DNA of 64,000 nucleotides from Streptomyces sp. JH34 (GTDB taxonomy: Bacteria > Actinomycetota > Actinomycetes > Streptomycetales > Streptomycetaceae), in contig NZ_JAJSOO010000001.1 in assembly GCF_029428875.1 (NCBI RefSeq), positions 4,464,001 to 4,528,000 of the forward strand, read 5' to 3'. How positions within the stretch are numbered: the first letter of the stretch is position 1; each line of letters begins with the position of its first letter. The notes under the pieces were generated by a model. That model ran no database searches and was not told the DNA's origin. It worked only from the letters and a program-made list of their open reading frames with translations. The position numbers and the translations under genes are program-made. Shown here in pieces: positions 34,763 through 42,959 of this stretch.

Positions 34763-34922
34763 GGCGTAGCCGCAGCCGCGGCCGACGCCTCGTCACGGGC
34801 GCACACCACCCGTGCGGACGCTGTGAGGCGGGCTGCGGCGCCCGGCGCCCCCCGGTGGGTCCGGGGAGGCCGGTCCGCCCCGTTCGGCTCTGTACGGGCG
34901 TTCTGTGGCGCCTGCACAGGTG

Positions 34923-34967
34923 TCGCGCAGCTGACGGGCGGCCGTCGACCGCCCGTCAGCTGTGCGA
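34923..34967. terminator. Large hairpin, 19-bp stem
   Basis: 34923-34941 pairs with 34949-34967 (one G-T) around a 7-nt loop. It lies between convergent genes and can act in either direction. Confidence 0.65.
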
Positions 34968-34988
34968 CGGGTGTCCGTCGCGCACGGA

Positions 34989-35035
34989 ACAGCCCGCCGC
35001 CCCGGTCCCTCACGGGGGCCGGGGCGGCGGGCTGT
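34989..35035 (-). terminator. murA terminator
   Basis: Perfect 17-bp stem (34989-35005 with 35019-35035), 67 nt beyond the murA stop on the minus strand; the loop contains an inner CCC/GGG. Confidence 0.8.
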
Positions 35036-35102
35036 GGTGCGCGGGTGCGCAGTGCTGTGTGCGGCAGCACTGTGCGCGCGCCGGAGCGCGCCGGGCGGTG
35101 CG

Positions 35103-36443
35103 TCAGACGAGTGAGCCGCCGGGGAGTTCGACCTTGGCGCCGAGCTTCTCGAGCTTGTCCATGAAGTTCTCGTAGCCGCGGTTGATCAGGTCGATGCCGT
35201 GCACCCGGGACGTCCCCTGGGCGGCCAGGGCGGCGATCAGGTACGAGAAACCGCCCCGCAGGTCGGGGATGACCAGGTCCGCGCCCTGGAGCTTCGTGGG
35301 CCCGGACACGACCGCCGAGTGCAGGAAGTTCCGCTGCCCGAAGCGGCAGTCGGAGCCCCCGAGGCACTCACGGTAGAGCTGGATGTGGGCACCCATCTGG
35401 TTCAGCGCCGAGGTGAAGCCGAGCCGGGACTCGTAGACCGTCTCGTGGACGATCGACAGTCCGGCCGCCTGCGTCAGGGCCACCACCAGCGGCTGCTGCC
35501 AGTCGGTCTGGAAGCCGGGGTGCACGTCCGTCTCCAGAGCGATGGCGTTCAGCGCGCCGCCCGGGTGCCAGAAGCGGATGCCCTCGTCGTCGATCTCGAA
35601 GGCGCCACCGACACGGCGGAAGGTGTTGAGGAAGGTCATCATCGAGCGCTGCTGGGCGCCGCGCACGTAGATGTTGCCCTCGGTCGCCAGGGCCGCGGAA
35701 GCCCAGGAGGCGGCCTCCAGACGGTCCGGGATCGCCCGGTGGGTGTAACCGTCGAGCTTGTCGACACCCGTGATCCGGATCGTCCGGTCGGTGTCCATGG
35801 AGATGATCGCGCCCATCTTCTGCAGTACGCAGATGAGGTCCTCGATCTCCGGCTCGACGGCCGCGTTGGACAGCTCGGTGACGCCCTCGGCGAGGACGGC
35901 GGTCAGCAGCACCTGCTCGGTGGAGCCGACCGACGGGTACGGCAGCCGGATCTTCGTGCCCCGGAGCCGCTGCGGGGCCTCCAGGTACTGGCCGTCCGCC
36001 CGCTTCTCGATGGTCGCGCCGAACTGGCGGAGCACCTCGAAGTGGAAGTCGATCGGCCGGCCGCCGATGTCGCAGCCGCCCAGGCCCGGGATGAAGGCGT
36101 GGCCGAGACGGTGCAGCAGAGGGCCGCAGAAGAGGATCGGGATGCGCGACGAGCCCGCGTGGGCGTCGATGTCGGCGACGTTCGCGCTCTCGACGTGCGA
36201 CGGGTCGAGGATGAGTTCGCCCGGCTCGTCACCGGGCCGGACGGTCACGCCGTGCAGCTGCAGCAGTCCCCGGACCACCCGCACATCGCGGATGTCGGGC
36301 ACGTTGCGGAGCCGGCTGGGCCCGCTGCCGAGCAGCGCGGCGACCATTGCCTTCGGCACCAGGTTCTTGGCGCCTCGGACGCGGATCTCGCCCTCCAGCG
36401 GGGTGCCGCCGTGGACAAGCAGGACATCGTCTGTGCCGGTCAT
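35103..36443 (-). CDS. murA: UDP-N-acetylglucosamine 1-carboxyvinyltransferase
   Basis: 446 residues from ATG 36443-36441. MurA adds enolpyruvate from PEP to UDP-GlcNAc, the first committed step of peptidoglycan synthesis. RVRGAKNLVPKAM is the substrate loop with the conserved Lys-Asn pair. The catalytic (fosfomycin-target) Cys is Cys124 in GLGGCDIGGRPIDFH. EPEIEDLICVLQKMGA and DLRGGFSYLIAALAA are further MurA signatures. Length is slightly above the usual ~420. Streptomycetes often have two MurA genes; this appears to be the one beside hup. Confidence 0.93.
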   Translation of the reverse strand: MTGTDDVLLVHGGTPLEGEIRVRGAKNLVPKAMVAALLGSGPSRLRNVPDIRDVRVVRGLLQLHGVTVRPGDEPGELILDPSHVESANVADIDAHAGSSRIPILFCGPLLHRLGHAFIPGLGGCDIGGRPIDFHFEVLRQFGATIEKRADGQYLEAPQRLRGTKIRLPYPSVGSTEQVLLTAVLAEGVTELSNAAVEPEIEDLICVLQKMGAIISMDTDRTIRITGVDKLDGYTHRAIPDRLEAASWASAALATEGNIYVRGAQQRSMMTFLNTFRRVGGAFEIDDEGIRFWHPGGALNAIALETDVHPGFQTDWQQPLVVALTQAAGLSIVHETVYESRLGFTSALNQMGAHIQLYRECLGGSDCRFGQRNFLHSAVVSGPTKLQGADLVIPDLRGGFSYLIAALAAQGTSRVHGIDLINRGYENFMDKLEKLGAKVELPGGSLV

Positions 36444-36741
36444 GTATCTCGCGTTCCGGAGTGGTCGGGCAGGGGGCCATCAAAAGGGTAATGGGCTCCC
36501 GCCCCCCCTTCCGTAAGGCGCCAGGGGGTATGCGAACGTCATGAATCCGCCACAACACGCTGTGCTCGCAGGATCTTGCGGAGGGTAACCGTCCGCACGG
36601 CCCGTGCGGACGTCCCGCGGCCGCGCGCTCCCGGTGCGCCCGTGCCGCCTCCGTGCGCCCTGAGCTGCGGACGGGTGTCCGCCGGGACCGGGCGGGCCAC
36701 TTGGCCCCCGCGGAGGGCGAAGATGCGGGATCATCTGTGCC

Positions 36742-37344
36742 ATGACGGAGGTGTCCTCGCTCACAGGACGGCTGCTCGTGGCCGCACCCGCCCTGGCGGA
36801 CCCGAATTTCGACCGCGCGGTGGTGCTGCTCCTCGACCACGACGAGGAGGGCTCGCTGGGCGTGGTCCTGAACCGCCCGACCCCGGTGGGCGTCGGGGAC
36901 GTCCTGGAGTCCTGGGCGGGCCTGACCGGACGGCCGGAGGTGGTCTTCCAGGGAGGCCCGGTGTCGCTCGACTCGGCGCTGGGCGTCGCCCTGATCCCCG
37001 GGGACGAGGGGGCCCGCGAAGGCTCCGTGCACCGTCCGGGCGGGGGAGCGGCGCCCCTCGGCTGGCGGCGGGTGCACGGGGCGATCTGCCTGGTGGATCT
37101 CGACGCCCCGCCGGAGCTGCTGGCGGCGGAGCTCGGTTCCCTGCGGATCTTCGCCGGGTACGCGGGATGGGGGCCCGGCCAGCTGGAGACGGAGCTGAAG
37201 GAGGGCGCCTGGTACGTGGTCGAGTCCGAGCCCGGTGACGTCTCGTCCCCGCACCCGGAGAACCTCTGGCGTGCGGTCCTGCGGCGGCAGCGCAGCGAAC
37301 TGGCGATGATCGCGACGTATCCGGACGACCCTTCGCTGAACTGA
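36742..37344 (+). CDS. YqgE/AlgH family protein (UPF0301)
   Basis: 200 residues from ATG 36742. Family pattern: SLTGRLLVAAPALADPNFDR, VVLLLDHDEEGSLGVVLNRP, VFQGGPVS, IFAGYAGWGPGQLE, GAWYVVESEPGDV. Cytoplasmic; the biochemical role of the family is not known. The next gene follows after 30 nt. Confidence 0.92.
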   Translation: MTEVSSLTGRLLVAAPALADPNFDRAVVLLLDHDEEGSLGVVLNRPTPVGVGDVLESWAGLTGRPEVVFQGGPVSLDSALGVALIPGDEGAREGSVHRPGGGAAPLGWRRVHGAICLVDLDAPPELLAAELGSLRIFAGYAGWGPGQLETELKEGAWYVVESEPGDVSSPHPENLWRAVLRRQRSELAMIATYPDDPSLN

Positions 37345-37360
37345 TGCACGGGGCTTTCAG

Positions 37361-37366
37361 TACGCT
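37361..37366 (+). promoter_or_regulatory. Candidate leaderless -10 of the small DUF3039-like gene
   Basis: TACGCT ends 8 nt before the ATG at 37375 with no purine-rich ribosome site. Confidence 0.35.
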
Positions 37367-37374
37367 TGGCAGTT

Positions 37375-37674
37375 ATGAGCACTCTTGAGCCCGAGCGCGG
37401 GGCAGGTACGGGGACCCTCGTAGAGCCGACGCCGCAGGTGTCGAACGGCGACGGTGACCACGAGCGCTACGCCCATTACGTCCAGAAGGACAAGATCATG
37501 GCGAGCGCCCTGGAGGGCACTCCCGTGGTGGCACTGTGCGGCAAGGTCTGGGTCCCGGGGCGTGACCCGAAGAAGTACCCGGTCTGTCCCATGTGCAAGG
37601 AGATCTACGAGTCCATGGGCGCAGGCGGCGACAAGGACAAGGGCAAGGGCGGCAAGGACGGCGGCAAGAAGTAG
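37375..37674 (+). CDS. DUF3039-like small protein
   Basis: 99 residues from ATG 37375. An acidic head is followed by HERYAHYVQKDKIMASALEGTPVVALCGKVWVPGRDP and KYPVCPMCKEIYE (quoted in two family blocks). The three Cys (CGK, CPMC) with His suggest a zinc site. The C-terminus is a Lys/Gly-rich tail (DKGKGGKDGGKK). This matches the small actinobacterial DUF3039 family as I remember it; role unknown. Confidence 0.75.
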   Translation: MSTLEPERGAGTGTLVEPTPQVSNGDGDHERYAHYVQKDKIMASALEGTPVVALCGKVWVPGRDPKKYPVCPMCKEIYESMGAGGDKDKGKGGKDGGKK

Positions 37675-37705
37675 CCCGTCCGGCCTCTTATCCCTTTATT
37701 CCGTT

Positions 37706-37729
37706 TCTCTGATTCTCTGATTCTCTGAT
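37706..37729. repeat. Three tandem TCTCTGAT 8-mers
   Basis: Perfect triple repeat in an unusually pyrimidine-rich, low-GC patch (37685-37733) just after the DUF3039-like gene and before its terminator. Confidence 0.9.
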
Positions 37730-37738
37730 TCCGACTCC

Positions 37739-37776
37739 GGCCCCCGGGGTGCGCGGCGACGCGTACCCCGGGGGCC
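37739..37776 (+). terminator. Terminator after the DUF3039-like gene
   Basis: Perfect 12-bp stem (GGCCCCCGGGGT at 37739-37750, complement at 37765-37776) with inner GCG/CGC pairing. Confidence 0.85.
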
Positions 37777-37833
37777 GTTCGCGTGCCGGGCGCGGGGTGC
37801 GTGCGTTGCACGGGGTGCATCGCACGGTCACAG

Positions 37834-37849
37834 AGTGGTTGAGACCACT
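37834..37849. promoter_or_regulatory. DasR-type operator (dre site)
   Basis: AGTGGTTGAGACCACT matches the dre consensus ACTGGTCTAGACCACT at 13 of 16 positions, and its ends are palindromic. It abuts and overlaps the -35 box. DasR, the GlcNAc-responsive GntR regulator, would repress from here until glucosamine phosphates release it. Confidence 0.8.
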
Positions 37850-37877
37850 TGTCCGTCCGCTGGGGCGCCCTTAGTCT
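37849..37877 (+). promoter_or_regulatory. Housekeeping-type promoter of the sugar ABC/GH20 operon
   Basis: -35 TTGTCC (37849-37854), 17-bp spacer, -10 TAGTCT (37872-37877). Start would be near 37884, giving a ~60-nt leader. Confidence 0.65.
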
Positions 37878-37904
37878 CCTGCCAGTTGTGCAGAACGAAA
37901 CGCA

Positions 37905-37923
37905 CGTTGCATGGAATGCAACG
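37905..37923. promoter_or_regulatory. CGTTGCAT-N3-ATGCAACG operator-like palindrome
   Basis: A perfect 8-bp inverted repeat with 3-bp centre, downstream of the promoter and 21 bp before the ATG. Related half-sites occur at about 37805 and 37817. LacI- or ROK-type repressors use such sites; the regulator is unknown. Confidence 0.6.
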
Positions 37924-37944
37924 ATTGACCGGTAGGGGTTCCGG

Positions 37945-39249
37945 ATGAAGCTTTCTGCCCGAATTGCCGCTCCGGCCGCGGCTCTAGTGCTCGCCGGCCT
38001 CACCGCCACCGCCTGCGCGCCGCAGACCTCCGACACCAGTTCCGAGGGCGACAAGAAGACCGGGACGCTCCGCGTCTGGCTCTTCCAGGAGGTCGGCAAC
38101 AAGCCCAAGGAGAAGGTCGTCGACGCCGCCGTCGCCGACTTCGAGAAGTCCCACGAGGGTGCCGAGGTCGAGGTCGAGTACATACCCGTCGACACCCGGG
38201 CCCAGCGCATCAAGGCCGCCTTCAACGACCCGAAGAGCGCCCCCGACCTCATCGAGTACGGCAACACCGACACCGCCGGCTACGTGAAGGACGGCGGACT
38301 GGCCGACATCAGCAAGGAGTTCGCGGCCTGGGACGAGGCCAAGGACACCGACCCGACGGCCAAGCAGTCCGTGACGGTGGACGGCTCGGTGTACGGGGCG
38401 CCTCTCTTCGTCGGCGTACGCGCGCTCTACTACCGGACCGACGTCCTCGAGGAACTCGGCGTCGAGCCCCCGAAGTCCCAGGACGAGCTGATCTCCACCG
38501 CCAAGAAGATCCACAAGGAGAAGCCGGACCTCTACGGTCTCGCGGTGGGCGGTGCGTACACCTACGGCGCCATGCCCTTCATCTGGGCGCAGGGCGGCGA
38601 ACTCGCCGAGGAGACCGGGGTCACCTACCGGTCCGCCATCAACAGCGCGAAGGCACGCAAGGGCATCGAGGCCTACACCTCGCTGTTCGGCGACGACAAC
38701 TGCCCGGCGGCCAAGTGCGCCGCCATGGGCGGCAACGCGACCGTCACCGCCTTCGCCTCAGGCAAGGCGGCCATGGCGATCGGCGGCGACTTCAGCCACG
38801 CCGCCGTCGAGGCGGGCACCGTGAAGGGCAAGTACGCGGTCGTGCCGCTGCCCGGCGTGAAGGAGGGGTCGATCGCCCCGGCGTTCGCGGGTGGCAACAA
38901 CATCGGTGTGCTCAGGAGCAGTTCGCACCGCACCCTGGCCGTCGACCTCATGAAGTCGCTGACCGGCAAGAAGACGCAGGCCAAGATGTTCGACGCCATG
39001 GGCTTCCTGCCGACCTACACGGACGTGCTGGACACCGCGGCCGAGAAGGAGCCCTTCGTCGGCCCCTTCGTCGACACGCTCGGCTCGGGCGCGAAGTTCG
39101 TCCCGGCCTCCCCGGCCTGGGGACAGATCGACGCCTCGCTGGTCCTGCCGACCATGTTCCAGGAGATCGTCAGCGGCCGTAAGGACGTGGCCGCCGCCTC
39201 GGACGACGCGGCGAAGAAGATGGACACGGCGTTCGCCGAAGCGGGCTGA
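37945..39249 (+). CDS. Sugar (chitobiose/GlcNAc-type) ABC transporter binding lipoprotein
   Basis: 434 residues from ATG 37945. Signal peptide with lipobox ending at Cys24 (TATAC). SBP family 1 features: GTLRVWLFQEV, PDLIEYGNTDTAGYVKDG, LYYRTDVLEELG, AMAIGGDFSHAAVEAG. Ligand prediction rests on context: dre site upstream and an intracellular GH20 hexosaminidase at the end of the operon, so an N-acetylglucosamine oligomer is likely (inference). It is distinct from the binding protein at 3109-4473. Confidence 0.9.
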   Translation: MKLSARIAAPAAALVLAGLTATACAPQTSDTSSEGDKKTGTLRVWLFQEVGNKPKEKVVDAAVADFEKSHEGAEVEVEYIPVDTRAQRIKAAFNDPKSAPDLIEYGNTDTAGYVKDGGLADISKEFAAWDEAKDTDPTAKQSVTVDGSVYGAPLFVGVRALYYRTDVLEELGVEPPKSQDELISTAKKIHKEKPDLYGLAVGGAYTYGAMPFIWAQGGELAEETGVTYRSAINSAKARKGIEAYTSLFGDDNCPAAKCAAMGGNATVTAFASGKAAMAIGGDFSHAAVEAGTVKGKYAVVPLPGVKEGSIAPAFAGGNNIGVLRSSSHRTLAVDLMKSLTGKKTQAKMFDAMGFLPTYTDVLDTAAEKEPFVGPFVDTLGSGAKFVPASPAWGQIDASLVLPTMFQEIVSGRKDVAAASDDAAKKMDTAFAEAG

Positions 39250-39251
39250 CG

Positions 39252-40223
39252 ATGACCGCGGACACCACACTGCGCAAGACCTCCGCGCGGTCCGGGGCGG
39301 GCGGGGTCACGACCCGCGCGCCCCGGCGCCGCCCGGCGTCACCGGCGCGGCGCTCCGGCTGGACCCCCTGGCTCTACCTGCTGCCCGCGCTCGTCCTCCT
39401 CGGCGGACTCCTCGTCTACCCGATCTACCAACTGGGCCTGATCTCCTTCCTGGAGTACACCCAGGCCCAGGTCAGCGGCGGCGAACCGACCACCTTCCAG
39501 GGCTTCGGCAACTACGCCACGCTCTTCGGCGACAGCCAGTTCTGGCAGGTGCTCCTCGCGACCGTGGTCTTCGCCGCGGCCTGCGTGCTCGCCACCCTTT
39601 TCACCGGCTGCGCCCTCGCCGTCCTGCTGACCCGGATCCGCGCCGTGCCGCGGCTCGCCCTCATGCTGGCCGCGCTGGGCGCCTGGGCGACGCCGGCGAT
39701 CACCGGGTCGACCGTCTGGGTCTTCCTCTTCGACCCGGACTTCGGCCCGGTCAACAAGGTGCTGGGACTCGGCGACTTCTCCTGGACGTACGGGCGTTAC
39801 AGCGCCTTCGCCCTGGTGCTCCTCGAAGTGCTCTGGTGCTCGTTCCCGTTCGTGATGGTGACCGTCTACGCCGGCATCCGCGCGATCCCCACCGAGGTGC
39901 TCGAGGCGGCCTCGCTGGACGGTGCCTCGCAGTGGCGGATCTGGCGGTCGGTCATGGCACCGATGCTGCGGCCGATCCTGATCGTCGTCACCATCCAGTC
40001 GGTCATCTGGGACTTCAAGGTCTTCACCCAGATCTACGTCATGACCAACGGCGGCGGCATCGCCGGCCAGAACCTGGTGCTCAACGTGTACGCGTACCAG
40101 AAGGCGTTCGCGTCCTCGCAGTACAGCCTCGGATCGGCGATCGGCGTCGTGATGCTGGTGATCCTGCTGGCCGTGACGCTCGTCTATCTGCGCCTGGTGC
40201 GGCGCCAGGGGGAGGAACTGTGA
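39252..40223 (+). CDS. Sugar ABC transporter permease, MalF type
   Basis: 323 residues from ATG 39252, 2 nt after the binding-protein stop. Polar Arg-rich N-tail (~35 residues), six TM helices, EAA loop LEAASLDGASQWRIW near residue 220. No extra periplasmic insert, unlike the paralogue at 1725-3104. Pairs with the next gene, which overlaps its stop in GTGA. Confidence 0.92.
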   Translation: MTADTTLRKTSARSGAGGVTTRAPRRRPASPARRSGWTPWLYLLPALVLLGGLLVYPIYQLGLISFLEYTQAQVSGGEPTTFQGFGNYATLFGDSQFWQVLLATVVFAAACVLATLFTGCALAVLLTRIRAVPRLALMLAALGAWATPAITGSTVWVFLFDPDFGPVNKVLGLGDFSWTYGRYSAFALVLLEVLWCSFPFVMVTVYAGIRAIPTEVLEAASLDGASQWRIWRSVMAPMLRPILIVVTIQSVIWDFKVFTQIYVMTNGGGIAGQNLVLNVYAYQKAFASSQYSLGSAIGVVMLVILLAVTLVYLRLVRRQGEEL

Positions 40224-41068
40224 GTGCACGTGCCCTGCTGCGCGTCCGCCGGCCCGGGAGGCTGGCGGCGGAGGCGGCGGCCCTCGTCATCGCCGCCGCG
40301 GTCGCGTTCCCGCTCTACTGGATGGTGCTGTCCGCCTTCAAACCGGCGGGCGAGATCCAGTCCACCGAGGCCCGTCCCTGGACCCTGGCGCCCTCCTTCG
40401 ACTCCTTCCGCCGGGTTTTCGAACAACAGGAATTCGGCCGTTACTTCCTCAACAGCCTGGTCGTCGCCGGCACGGTGGTCATCGCCTCCGCGCTGATCGC
40501 CTTCCTCGCCGCGACAGCGGTCACACGGTTCCGCTTCAAGTTCCGCACGACGCTGCTCATCATGTTCCTCGTGGCGCAGATGGTGCCGGTCGAGGCGCTG
40601 ACCATCCCGCTGTTCTTCCTGATGCGGGACTTCGGCCAGCTGAACACGCTGGGATCACTGATCCTGCCGCATCTCGCGTTCTCGCTGCCGTTCGCCATCT
40701 GGATGCTGCGCGGCTTCGTCAAGGCCGTCCCGGACGCCCTGGAGGAGGCCGCCTACATCGACGGGGCGAGCCGCACCCGATTCCTGTGGCAGATCCTCTT
40801 CCCGCTGGTCTTCCCCGGCCTCGTGGCGACCAGTGTCTTCTCGTTCATCTCGACCTGGAACGACTTCCTCTTCGCGAAATCGTTCATCATCAGCGACACC
40901 TCCCAGTCGACGCTGCCCATGGCGTTGCTGGTCTTCTTCAAGCCCGACGAGAACGACTGGGGAGGGATCATGGCCGCCTCGACGGTGATGACCGTTCCCG
41001 TGCTGGTCTTCTTCGTACTCGTACAGCGCCGCCTGGTCTCCGGACTCGGCGGGGCGGTGAAGGACTGA
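40220..41068 (+). CDS. Sugar ABC transporter permease, MalG type
   Basis: 282 residues from GTG 40220, overlapping the previous stop by 4 nt, with GGAGG upstream. Six TM helices; EAA loop LEEAAYIDGASRTRFLW near residue 175; C-terminal RRLVSGLGGAVKD typical of the family. No ATPase in the operon, so a shared MsiK-like ATPase is expected (family knowledge). Confidence 0.92.
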   Translation: MSARALLRVRRPGRLAAEAAALVIAAAVAFPLYWMVLSAFKPAGEIQSTEARPWTLAPSFDSFRRVFEQQEFGRYFLNSLVVAGTVVIASALIAFLAATAVTRFRFKFRTTLLIMFLVAQMVPVEALTIPLFFLMRDFGQLNTLGSLILPHLAFSLPFAIWMLRGFVKAVPDALEEAAYIDGASRTRFLWQILFPLVFPGLVATSVFSFISTWNDFLFAKSFIISDTSQSTLPMALLVFFKPDENDWGGIMAASTVMTVPVLVFFVLVQRRLVSGLGGAVKD

Positions 41069-41069
41069 C

Positions 41070-42710
41070 ATGCGTCATCTGATTCCGGCGCCCCTGCGCA
41101 CCGGCGACGAGGGCCGCCGCGGGTTCCCCCTGGACGCCGCCACCACGATCACGGCGGGCCCCGGTACCGAGGGCACGGAACGCTGGCTGCGCTCCACCCT
41201 CGGGGCGGCCTTCGGCCTGCCGCTCGCACCCGGCACGGCGGGCGCCGAGGAGGCCGCGAACACCGTCGAGCTGCGCGTCGACCCCGCGCTGGAGCCCGAG
41301 GGCTACCGTCTCGCCGTGGTGCCCGTCCGGGGCGCGCTGATCACCGGTGGGAGCGCCGCAGGGGTGTTCTGGGGTGCTCAGACCCTCCGCCAGCTCCTCG
41401 GCCCCCAGGCGTTCCGCCGGGCGCCGGCCGGCCCCGCCGTGCGGCCCGTCATCCCCGCCACGGAGATCGAGGACGGGCCGCGCTTCGGCTGGCGCGGTCT
41501 GATGCTCGACGTGGCACGGCACTTCATGCCCAAGGACGGCGTGCTGCGCATGCTCGACCTGCTGGCCGCGCACAAACTCAACGTCTTCCATTTCCACCTC
41601 ACCGACGACCAGGGCTGGCGCGTCGAGATCAAGCGCCACCCCCGGCTCACGGAGACCGGAGCCTGGCGCGCACGGACCAAATACGGCCACCGCGCCTCGG
41701 AACTCTGGGACGAGACACCGCACGGCGGTTTCTACACCCAGGACGACATCCGCGAAATCGTGGCCTACGCCGCCGAGAGGCATATCCGGGTCGTCCCCGA
41801 AATCGACATCCCGGGCCACTCGCAGGCAGCCATCAGCGCGTATCCGGAACTCGGCAACACCGACGTCGTCGACACCTCCGCCCTTTCCGTGTGGGACACC
41901 TGGGGTGTCAATCCGAACGTACTCGCCCCCACCGACAACACCCTGCGCTTCTTCGAGGGCGTCTTCGAGGAACTGCTCGACCTCTTCCCGGCCGACACCT
42001 CGCCGTTCATCCACGTCGGCGGTGACGAATGCCCGAAGGAACAGTGGAAGCGGTCGCCCGTCGCGCAGGCCCGCATCGCGGAACTCGGTCTGAAGGACGA
42101 GGACGGGCTCCAGTCGTGGTTCATCCGCCACTTCGACCGCTGGCTCACCGACCGGGGCCGCCGCCTCATCGGCTGGGACGAGATCCTGGAGGGTGGCATC
42201 GCCGACGGCGCCGCGGTGTCGTCGTGGCGGGGCTACGCGGGTGGGATCGCAGCCGCCGAGGCCGGGCACGACGTGGTGATGTGCCCCGAGCAGCAGGTGT
42301 ACCTGGACCACCGTCAGGACGGCGGCCCCGACGAGCCGATGCCCATCGGGTTCGTCCGCACGCTGGAGGACGTCTACCGCTTCGAGCCCGTGCCCCCCGG
42401 CCTCTCCGAGGAGGCGGCCGGACACGTCATGGGCACCCAGGCCAACGTCTGGACCGAGGTCATGCAGAACCGACAGCGCGTCGACTACCAGGTCTTCCCG
42501 CGGCTCGCCGCCTTCGCGGAGGTCGCCTGGTCCCGGCTCCCGGCCCCCGGCGAGCGGGACTTCACCGACTTCGCGCGCAGGATGGAGACCCACTACGCCC
42601 GGCTCGACGCCCTGGGCGTCGATTACCGGCCGCCCGCGGGCCCGCTGCCGTGGCAACGCCGGCCCGGCGTCCTGGGTCGCCCGATCGAGGGACCGCCCCC
42701 GGTCGTGTGA
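41070..42710 (+). CDS. Intracellular beta-N-acetylhexosaminidase (GH20)
   Basis: 546 residues from ATG 41070, 1 nt after the permease stop. A GH20b-like N-domain (to ~140) precedes the TIM barrel, which starts at RFGWRGLMLDVARHFMP. The catalytic Asp-Glu pair is 319-320 in HVGGDECP, using substrate-assisted catalysis. ATQANVWTE-like GTQANVWTEVM and WSRLPAPGERDFTDF are also typical. No signal peptide, so it should split imported chitobiose or GlcNAc-conjugates in the cytoplasm, matching the transporter genes ahead of it. Confidence 0.93.
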   Translation: MRHLIPAPLRTGDEGRRGFPLDAATTITAGPGTEGTERWLRSTLGAAFGLPLAPGTAGAEEAANTVELRVDPALEPEGYRLAVVPVRGALITGGSAAGVFWGAQTLRQLLGPQAFRRAPAGPAVRPVIPATEIEDGPRFGWRGLMLDVARHFMPKDGVLRMLDLLAAHKLNVFHFHLTDDQGWRVEIKRHPRLTETGAWRARTKYGHRASELWDETPHGGFYTQDDIREIVAYAAERHIRVVPEIDIPGHSQAAISAYPELGNTDVVDTSALSVWDTWGVNPNVLAPTDNTLRFFEGVFEELLDLFPADTSPFIHVGGDECPKEQWKRSPVAQARIAELGLKDEDGLQSWFIRHFDRWLTDRGRRLIGWDEILEGGIADGAAVSSWRGYAGGIAAAEAGHDVVMCPEQQVYLDHRQDGGPDEPMPIGFVRTLEDVYRFEPVPPGLSEEAAGHVMGTQANVWTEVMQNRQRVDYQVFPRLAAFAEVAWSRLPAPGERDFTDFARRMETHYARLDALGVDYRPPAGPLPWQRRPGVLGRPIEGPPPVV

Positions 42711-42731
42711 CCAACGCCCCACGCCCCGGCC

Positions 42732-42818
42732 AGGGGAACCGAATAAGTCGTACGAACTCTCTGAAGAGGTGCAATTCGTACGCCTGGCAGAAGCTCTGCC
42801 AAAGGTGACTTATCCCCT
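42732..42818 (+). ncRNA. Candidate three-way-junction RNA element
   Basis: Closing stem: AGGGG (42732-42736) and ATAAGTC (42743-42749) pair with GACTTAT (42807-42813) and CCCCT (42814-42818), with a 6-nt bulge. Inside are hairpin GTACGAA/TTCGTAC (42750-42756 with 42775-42781, inner CTCT-CTGA-AGAG) and hairpin TGGCAGA-AGC-TCTGCCA (42785-42801). It lies after the GH20 gene and ~140 nt before the molybdenum hydroxylase operon, so it may be a terminator-like element of the first or a leader of the second. No known family fits. Confidence 0.5.
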
Positions 42819-42959
42819 GGTCGGGGACGGAATCTCCCTTCGTGGACCCTCGCGTCGGACAGCCCGGAAGATGTGCCAGAGTTGCCACGTCCCGGCCGTG
42901 AGCACGTACCGTACGGCGGACAGGCGGGACTGCCGGGACACCGGGAAGGGGCAGCTGGG

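Larger units (their letters stand above)
34763..35102. other. Hairpin-rich convergent region hup - murA
   Basis: 340 bp without a gene. It holds two further large inverted repeats, annotated separately; the rest (34763-34922) is GC-rich sequence with no signal I can name. Confidence 0.6.

Noticed and set aside
42732..42818. Purine riboswitch
   Set aside because: Junction architecture is suggestive, but the conserved core bases of the purine aptamer are missing.
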